Positions 58,630-64,000 of a stretch of 64,000 bases of DNA are shown here, piece after piece; the first letter of the stretch is position 1; each line of letters starts with the position of its first letter. This stretch comes from Natronospirales bacterium. GTDB lineage: Bacteria; Pseudomonadota; Gammaproteobacteria; Natronospirales; REEB76. Below the pieces are notes generated by a model. The model had not been told where the DNA came from. It worked only from the letters and a program-made list of their open reading frames with translations, and did not search any database. The stretch spans positions 248,001 through 312,000 of the forward strand of contig JAJYUH010000002.1 in the NCBI GenBank assembly GCA_021792635.1, in the 5' to 3' direction. The position numbers were made by a program, and so were the translations under genes.

Positions 58630-58923
58630 ATGCTGCGTTGGATCGCCGTAGTCATGCTTTTGTGTATCTTCTTTCTGGCGCTGCTGCTGGCCTATGCCAA
58701 CGGCGCGACGGTTGCGCTCGATTATCTCGTCGGCAGCATGCGCGTTCATTTGTCCTCGGCATTGTTCGGGGCTGCCATCGTCGGTTGGCTGCTGGGTTTA
58801 GTGAGCAGCCTTGCGATAATTTTTCGTCTCAAGCGGGAGGCCTGGCGGCTCAGACGCTCTATCCGCGACGCAGAGGCGGAAATCCGCAACTTGCGCAATC
58901 TCCCACTCAAGAATGACCGTTGA
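58630..58923 (+). CDS. lapA: Lipopolysaccharide assembly protein A
   Basis: A 97-residue inner-membrane protein with two membrane segments (about 3-23 and 43-65) and a basic coiled C-terminal tail (KREAWRLRRSIRDAEAEIRNL). Matches LapA/YciS (DUF1049). It acts with LapB in control of LpxC and LPS synthesis. It overlaps lapB by 11 bases. Confidence 0.9.
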   Translation: MLRWIAVVMLLCIFFLALLLAYANGATVALDYLVGSMRVHLSSALFGAAIVGWLLGLVSSLAIIFRLKREAWRLRRSIRDAEAEIRNLRNLPLKNDR

Positions 58924-60115
58924 TTTCGCAGCGATTGTTGCACTACTGCTGATCGCGGCTGCCGTGCTTAGCTGGATTTTAGTGCACTGGGGCCGCGACA
59001 GAAAACTGGATTCGCGCTTCAAGTTTGTCAGTGCCGAATATTTCAAGGGTCTCAACTTCCTGCTGAATGAAGAGCCGGACAAGGCTCTGGAAGTATTTAT
59101 CCGTGTAGCGGAGGTGGACTCGGATACCGTAGAAACGCACTTCGCCTTGGGTAACCTGTTCCGGCGCCGCGGCGAAGTGGATCGAGCTATTCGTATTCAT
59201 CAAAATCTCATTGCCCGTCCTAATCTTACGCGCGCTCATCGTGCCCAGGCATTATATGAACTGGCACAGGATTATCTGCGTGCGGGCCTGCTGGACCGTG
59301 CAGAAAGTATCCTGCATGAATTGCTGGATATGCCGCATTACACGGAACCGGCGCTACGCAGTCTGATATCGCTCTACGAACAGCAAAAGGACTGGGAGCA
59401 AGCCATAGCCATGCGACGCCGACTGCAGGTACTGACAGGCAGTTTTGAAGAGGAGACCATTGCCCAGTATTTTTGTGAATTGGCCCAGGGAGCTATGACC
59501 AGCAAGGATATGGCATTGACGAATCGGTTTTTGAAGCGCGCCCAATCGCATGACCCAAACTGCGCGCGGGCAAATCTGCTGCTGGCGCAAATGGCGGAAG
59601 CCAGTCAGGATTGGACCCGCAGCCAACGTTATTACCGTGAGGTATTGGAGCATGAAATCCGCTATGCGAGCGAAGTACTCCCGGCACTGGTCCGGGTGAC
59701 CCGTCAGATGGATGGGGAAGCTTCTCTGGAAACCCTGCTCAGGAAATTACGCCGCGATAATCCACAGGTTCCCGGTTATTTGGCAATCGCCGCAATTCTC
59801 AATCCAGAACTGGATGACCCCGTATCGCAGGACTGTGTTGCGGATTATCTGCGTACCGAGCCCAGCCTGGGCGGGCTATATGAAATGTTTGTATCCTTTG
59901 CCCGGCGCAATGGCGTTTCCAACCTGTCGGATATGGAACCGCTAAAAATTGCAGTCAGGAATCTGCTGAAGAGCGCTCCGCGTTATCGTTGCGAGGAGTG
60001 CGGATTTCGCAGCAAAACTCTTTACTGGCAGTGTCCGAGCTGCAAAACCTGGAATCGCACCATGCCGTTTCATGAAATAACGTTTGCGGCGATAGGCCAC
60101 TCAAGTTCCGCCTGA
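58913..60115 (+). CDS. lapB: Lipopolysaccharide assembly protein B
   Basis: A 400-residue protein with an N-terminal anchor (about 5-25), TPR repeats from about 45 to 340 ([45 protein letters not shown]) and a C-terminal rubredoxin-type metal site CEECG...CPSCKTW. LapB (YciM) is an adaptor that delivers LpxC to FtsH. Co-transcribed with lapA. Confidence 0.93.
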   Translation: MTVDFAAIVALLLIAAAVLSWILVHWGRDRKLDSRFKFVSAEYFKGLNFLLNEEPDKALEVFIRVAEVDSDTVETHFALGNLFRRRGEVDRAIRIHQNLIARPNLTRAHRAQALYELAQDYLRAGLLDRAESILHELLDMPHYTEPALRSLISLYEQQKDWEQAIAMRRRLQVLTGSFEEETIAQYFCELAQGAMTSKDMALTNRFLKRAQSHDPNCARANLLLAQMAEASQDWTRSQRYYREVLEHEIRYASEVLPALVRVTRQMDGEASLETLLRKLRRDNPQVPGYLAIAAILNPELDDPVSQDCVADYLRTEPSLGGLYEMFVSFARRNGVSNLSDMEPLKIAVRNLLKSAPRYRCEECGFRSKTLYWQCPSCKTWNRTMPFHEITFAAIGHSSSA

Positions 60116-60168
60116 AGGACACGGCCGGACGAGCCTGCATCAGGTATCAAGCACCGGGGAGAACATCC

Positions 60169-61074
60169 ATGAAATACGCGAAAGTCCGAAAAGCCGTATT
60201 CCCTGTGGCGGGGCTGGGCACACGCTTTCTGCCGGCCACCAAGGCGAGTCCAAAGGAAATGTTGCCGGTCGTTGACAAGCCGCTCATTCAGTATGCAGTG
60301 GAGGAAGCAGTGGGTGCTGGAGCCGAGGTGCTGGTATTCATCACCAGCCGCACCAAGCGTTCCATCTCGGATCATTTTGATCGTGCCTATGAGTTGGAAA
60401 CCGAGCTGGAACTGCGCGGCAAAAAGACCGAACTGGAGCTGGTGCAGGGCATCGTGCCGGCTCACGTTACCTGCGTGTATATACGTCAAGCGGAAGCGCA
60501 GGGTCTGGGTCATGCCGTAGCGTGCGCTGAGCCGGTGGTGGGCAATGAACCGTTCTATGTGATTCTCGCCGATGACTTGATTGACGGCGATCAGCACTCG
60601 GCACTATTGCAGATGCGGAATGTGTATGAGCGATACGGCCACAGTGTAATCGGGGTCGAGCGGGTCGCACAGGAAGAAACCGGCCGCTACGGCATTATCA
60701 CACCCGAAGAAATTTCCCCGCGATTGTACCAGGTGAAACATATCGTGGAAAAACCCAAACCTGCTGCAGCCCCCTCCACGCTGGGCGTGGTAGGGCGCTA
60801 TTTGCTGACGCCGCGTGTTTTCGAGCTGCTGCGCAAGACAGGCAAGGGAGCCGGCGGTGAAATTCAACTCACTGATGCCATCCAGGCGCTGCTGGGCTAT
60901 GAAGAAGTGCAAGCTTATGAATTCGCAGGGACGCGTTATGACTGCGGCAGCAAATTTGGCTATCTTAAAGCCACGGTTGAGTACGGCTTGAAACATACAG
61001 AACTCGGTGATGAGTTTCGGGATTATCTGATGCGCATCGGTACTGAGCTGCGGGCGGCGGGCAGAACTGAGTAA
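60169..61074 (+). CDS. galU: UTP-glucose-1-phosphate uridylyltransferase
   Basis: A 301-residue nucleotidyltransferase making UDP-glucose for envelope glycans. Motifs: [48 protein letters not shown]-type [23 protein letters not shown] and [17 protein letters not shown]. Full length. Located between lapB and a low-GC glycosyltransferase; gap 61075-61220 has no evident terminator. Confidence 0.96.
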   Translation: MKYAKVRKAVFPVAGLGTRFLPATKASPKEMLPVVDKPLIQYAVEEAVGAGAEVLVFITSRTKRSISDHFDRAYELETELELRGKKTELELVQGIVPAHVTCVYIRQAEAQGLGHAVACAEPVVGNEPFYVILADDLIDGDQHSALLQMRNVYERYGHSVIGVERVAQEETGRYGIITPEEISPRLYQVKHIVEKPKPAAAPSTLGVVGRYLLTPRVFELLRKTGKGAGGEIQLTDAIQALLGYEEVQAYEFAGTRYDCGSKFGYLKATVEYGLKHTELGDEFRDYLMRIGTELRAAGRTE

Positions 61075-61220
61075 CACGCCTCGATAAACTATTGGCGTAA
61101 TCAACTATGCGTCAATTAGTCTGACCCAGACGCAATGAGTGCCATCATTTTATACGCTTGACGTCAATCATTGTCGTGATCGTCGGTTCAAAGTGTGTCG
61201 GCGCGAGAACAGTCACGCAA

Positions 61221-62135
61221 TCATTGTCTGTAGCGCAAGCTTTCCTTCTGCGGTGCACCCCGCAATATGAACCCAACAAGGTCAAAACCCACCTTCCCTG
61301 AAAGCGCACGCCGTAGTACCTTCACGGAGGTGAGCAATCGGAAAACCGCAGTATATATACTGCCATGATGCAGATGCAGATAGCGGAAAAAGCTGATGTA
61401 ATACTCGCGCTGCAAGGCAGCGCGTAAAGAAACATCGCTTGAGCTTGCCCCACCTATATGCGAAATTACAGTCTGCGGAACCAGATAGGCTTTCCATCCG
61501 ACTTTCCCGGCACGCCAAGCGAAATCTTCTTCTTCACAATAAAGGAAATAACCCGTGTCCAGGCCATGCAACTGCCTGAGGGCGGTGCCGCGCACGAACA
61601 TGGCTGCGCCGCTCACCACGTCCACCTGAATTGGCTGCGTATAGATCCTGTGCCGTCTGGTGTAACGCCCAGGCCGCAATAGCCGGAGTATGCCGTTTCC
61701 GAAAATTTCACTTGCAAGTGATGGAAAATAATTGAAGCTGGATCTCGGCTGCCCGTTGATATCCACCATGCTTCCACCACAGAGTGCCGCGTCTTTATTG
61801 AGTTCCATGAAATGGGAGAGAGTGGATAGTGCGTCATCTCGCAATTCGCAATCATTGTTAAGAAAGAAATAGTACTCGGCTTCAACATGCTGCATTCCCA
61901 GCATCATGCCACCCGAGAAACCAAGATTCTTGTCTGAACAGACAAGCATGGCCTCATCAGCCGAAAGGATTTTTAGTTGCTGCCGATCGTGTGAGGTGGA
62001 AGCGTTATCCACCACGATAATGACAAAATTTGATCGTTCTGTTGCGTACTTGAGGATTGAGCGGACACAGCGCAAAGTATGCCCGGCGGAGTTGTAGTTC
62101 AGCGTTATGACTGCAATCTTGACTTTTGGAATCAT
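61221..62135 (-). CDS. Family 2 glycosyltransferase
   Basis: A 304-residue GT-A enzyme of the rhamnosyltransferase-like branch: VITLNYNSAGHTLRCVRSI, IIVVDNASTS, the metal motif in FFLNNDCELRDDAL, VSGAAMFVRGTAL and YCEEEDFAWRAG. No membrane segment beyond a weak hydrophobic C-terminus. It probably adds a sugar to a surface polysaccharide; donor and acceptor unknown. Base composition is clearly more AT-rich than its neighbours, and it lies next to tRNA-Asn, suggesting acquisition by transfer. Confidence 0.88.
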   Translation of the reverse strand: MIPKVKIAVITLNYNSAGHTLRCVRSILKYATERSNFVIIVVDNASTSHDRQQLKILSADEAMLVCSDKNLGFSGGMMLGMQHVEAEYYFFLNNDCELRDDALSTLSHFMELNKDAALCGGSMVDINGQPRSSFNYFPSLASEIFGNGILRLLRPGRYTRRHRIYTQPIQVDVVSGAAMFVRGTALRQLHGLDTGYFLYCEEEDFAWRAGKVGWKAYLVPQTVISHIGGASSSDVSLRAALQREYYISFFRYLHLHHGSIYTAVFRLLTSVKVLRRALSGKVGFDLVGFILRGAPQKESLRYRQ

Positions 62136-62311
62136 AGGGTTTTATGCGTCTCCATCTTATGTCACAGGATTGTTTTGTGATTTGGCTCAGAGTCAATACG
62201 TAACGATCCTGTATGCAGGCGGTAATGCCCCCATATTTTTGCTGCGGGAGTTCTGGGTAAAGATGGCGGGGAATCGTTGCTGGGCCATGCGTGAATTCAA
62301 GGCATGAAATT

Positions 62312-62387
62312 TGGCTCCCCGGGCCGGACTCGAACCAGCGACCAACGGATTAACAGTCCGTCGCTCTACCAACTGAGCTACCGGGGA
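62312..62387 (-). tRNA. tRNA-Asn (anticodon GTT)
   Basis: Minus-strand cloverleaf of 76 bases with encoded CCA: acceptor TCCCCGG / CCGGGGA, D-arm AGCTCAGTTGGTAGAGC, anticodon loop ACTGTTAAT, T-arm GCTGGTTCGAGTCCGGC. Anticodon GTT decodes Asn codons, the queuosine-type wobble G34. It lies downstream of the aminotransferase gene, same orientation. Confidence 0.97.
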
Positions 62388-62458
62388 ATAGTGTTGCGCG
62401 GGCACATATGGTAATGAAGCCCTCCGGGGGGGTCAACAGCAAGCGGCGTCCACTGGGA

Positions 62459-63655
62459 TCATTTTTCGAGGAATGCGGCCAGCCTCGCCATAGCGACTTC
62501 AAGACTCTCCATGCTGGTGGCAAACGATAAACGCAGATGACCGGGCGCGCCGAAGGATGAGCCCGCCACCAGTGCGATGCCCGCATCTAGCAGTAACCGC
62601 TCACTCAGGTCGTTGTCATCTTTAAGTTTACGACGCGCAATTACCCGGGAGAAGTCCGGGAAAGAATAGAAGGTGCCGTCTGCGGGCAGCACGCGTACAC
62701 CCGCCATCTTGCGCAGTGATTCATAGACAAAATTGTGTCGTTCATGGAATGCCGCACACATGCGTTGCACACATGCCTGATCGCCCGAGAGTGCCGCCTC
62801 GGCCGCTGCCTGGGAAATTGAGGCCGGGTTGGAGGTGCTCTGGGACTGCACATTTTTCATGGCTTCAATCAGATGTTCAGGCCCGCCGGTATAACCGATG
62901 CGCCAGCCGGTCATGGCGTAGGCTTTGGAGACGCCATTTAGCACCAAGGTGCGCTCATAGAGATCCGGTGCCGTCATGAGAATGTTGCAGAATGGACCGC
63001 CCTGCCATTGGAAATGCTCGTACATGTCGTCGGTGGCAATGAACACGTGTGGATACGACCGTAGTACTGCGGCGAATGCGGCGAGCTCCGCACGGCTGTA
63101 TGCCATGCCGGTGGGGTTGGAGGGGCTGTTGATAATCATCAACCGTGTACGTGATGTGATGGCTTGATCAAGCTGGGCCGGCGTGAGTTTGTAATGCTGT
63201 TCCAGTCCCGCATGGACAATGACCGGTGTAGCACCGGTTATCCGCACAATCTCCGGATAGGACACCCAGTAGGGCGCGGGAATGATAACTTCATCCTCGG
63301 CGTTGAGCAGCGCCTGGCACAGGTTGAAGAAGCTCTGTTTACCGCCACAGGAAACCAGTATCTGATTGGGTGTATAAATCAGCCCATTGTCACGACGGAA
63401 TTTTTCGGTGACCGCACGCTTCAATGAAGGCGTACCATCCACGGCGGTGTACTTGGTCTGGCCGGCGCGGATGGCGCGGATGGCTGCCTCTTTTATATGT
63501 TCCGGCGTGTCAAAATCCGGCTCGCCAGCGCCCAAACCGATGATATCCCGGCCCTTGGCCTTGAGTTCAGCGGCGCGGGTGGTGACGGCGAGGGTCGGCG
63601 AAGACTGCAGGCGCTGGACGCGCTTGGAAAGCACGATGCTCAAAGAAAACTCCAT
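62459..63655 (-). CDS. Aspartate aminotransferase-type PLP enzyme
   Basis: A 398-residue class I aminotransferase: [60 protein letters not shown], the PLP lysine in [16 protein letters not shown] and [15 protein letters not shown] 63655 yields the usual N-terminus; an upstream ATG at 63718 overlaps uvrB. It is of the thermophilic type Ib subgroup (often named AspC/AspB) which may also use prephenate; specificity not determined. Divergent from uvrB. Confidence 0.9.
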   Translation of the reverse strand: MEFSLSIVLSKRVQRLQSSPTLAVTTRAAELKAKGRDIIGLGAGEPDFDTPEHIKEAAIRAIRAGQTKYTAVDGTPSLKRAVTEKFRRDNGLIYTPNQILVSCGGKQSFFNLCQALLNAEDEVIIPAPYWVSYPEIVRITGATPVIVHAGLEQHYKLTPAQLDQAITSRTRLMIINSPSNPTGMAYSRAELAAFAAVLRSYPHVFIATDDMYEHFQWQGGPFCNILMTAPDLYERTLVLNGVSKAYAMTGWRIGYTGGPEHLIEAMKNVQSQSTSNPASISQAAAEAALSGDQACVQRMCAAFHERHNFVYESLRKMAGVRVLPADGTFYSFPDFSRVIARRKLKDDNDLSERLLLDAGIALVAGSSFGAPGHLRLSFATSMESLEVAMARLAAFLEK

Positions 63656-63705
63656 CCGGGAGGGCAGAACGGTATCATGATAAGGAAAGTACCCTGGAAT
63701 TGCCA

Positions 63706-64000
63706 ATGAATGACGCATTCATACTGGCGGCGGATTATGTGCCCGCTGGCGACCAGCCGGAAGCCATAGCTGCGCTTGTTGCGGGCCTGCGCAGCGGCCT
63801 CGCGCGACAGACGCTGCTGGGCGTCACCGGTTCCGGCAAAACATTTTCCATTGCCAACGTTATTCAGGATTTGCAGCGGCCAACACTGGTGCTGGCCCCC
63901 AACAAGACGCTCGCAGCACAGCTTTACGGTGAGTTCAAAGCCTATTTCCCGGACAATGCCGTCGAGTATTTCGTATCCTACTATGATTACTACCAACCGG
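63706..64000 (+). CDS. uvrB: Excinuclease ABC subunit B, 5' part
   Basis: The first 98 codons are inside the window; the gene continues beyond. It shows [17 protein letters not shown], Walker [18 protein letters not shown], the [17 protein letters not shown] block and [12 protein letters not shown] with the beta-hairpin tyrosines. UvrB verifies damage in nucleotide excision repair. Divergent from the aminotransferase, with start codons about 50 bases apart. Confidence 0.97.
   Translation, partial: MNDAFILAADYVPAGDQPEAIAALVAGLRSGLARQTLLGVTGSGKTFSIANVIQDLQRPTLVLAPNKTLAAQLYGEFKAYFPDNAVEYFVSYYDYYQP

Noticed and set aside
62459..63718. Aminotransferase start at ATG 63718
   Set aside because: It would overlap the uvrB start and add 21 residues absent from the family.

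Overview
The window reads as chromosome of a GC-rich gammaproteobacterium. The evidence is gene content and order: nusA-infB-rbfA-truB-rpsO-pnp; yciO-M50 protease-trpS-scpA-scpB-rluB; ubiG-gph; mtnA-gyrA-serC-hisC-aroA-cmk-rpsA-ihfB-lapA-lapB. I would not place it below class. The housekeeping genes are tightly packed, often with ATGA or TGATG overlaps. All functional names come from motif reading, not database searches.

Layout. 1-7460: translation and RNA-decay operon (3' part of nusA through pnp). About 7500-22950: an accessory island inserted behind the pnp terminator. It holds several toxin-antitoxin (TA) loci (two BrnTA, two full HigBA, one HigBA-like, one HicBA), several with dead toxins, and remnants of type I restriction genes (hsdR 5' ends, hsdM 3' ends), a Fic protein, S41 proteases and a DUF4143 ATPase. 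It also holds REP-like palindromes and a lower-GC four-gene module (11149-15861) of a HipA-like kinase, its partner, a PD-(D/E)xK nuclease and a convergent N6-methyltransferase/specificity fusion. 22953-27125, mostly minus strand: yheT-like hydrolase, gluQ, dksA, a frameshifted cysZ and queF. 27213-34028: smc, zipA, ligA and a DUF1499 lipoprotein. 34190-36191, minus: parvulin isomerase, bolA-like, yciI-like and yciB. 36283-41302: yciO to rluB. 41427-48121, minus: yciK-like SDR, a squalene/phytoene-synthase-family protein, rmuC (interrupted), gph, ubiG, mtaD and an OmpA-type lipoprotein. 48369-61074: mtnA, gyrA, serC, hisC, aroA, cmk, rpsA, ihfB, lapA, lapB and galU. 61221-64000: a low-GC glycosyltransferase, tRNA-Asn, an aspartate aminotransferase and the 5' end of uvrB.

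How the genes work together. The conserved blocks cover translation initiation and ribosome maturation, mRNA decay, chromosome condensation (smc with scpAB nearby), division (zipA), replication and repair (ligA, gyrA, uvrB), methylthioadenosine salvage (mtaD, mtnA), serine/histidine/aromatic synthesis and LPS control (lapAB).

Most notable. (1) The kinase-nuclease-methyltransferase module, a candidate little-described restriction/defence system on the ruins of a type I locus. (2) A 244-bp highly structured element in two identical copies, one inside the island and one splitting rmuC. (3) A repeated pattern in which toxins are broken while cognate antitoxins stay open. (4) Predicted leaderless TA operons. 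(5) rluB, whose S4 domain can only be translated from a non-ATG/GTG/TTG start.
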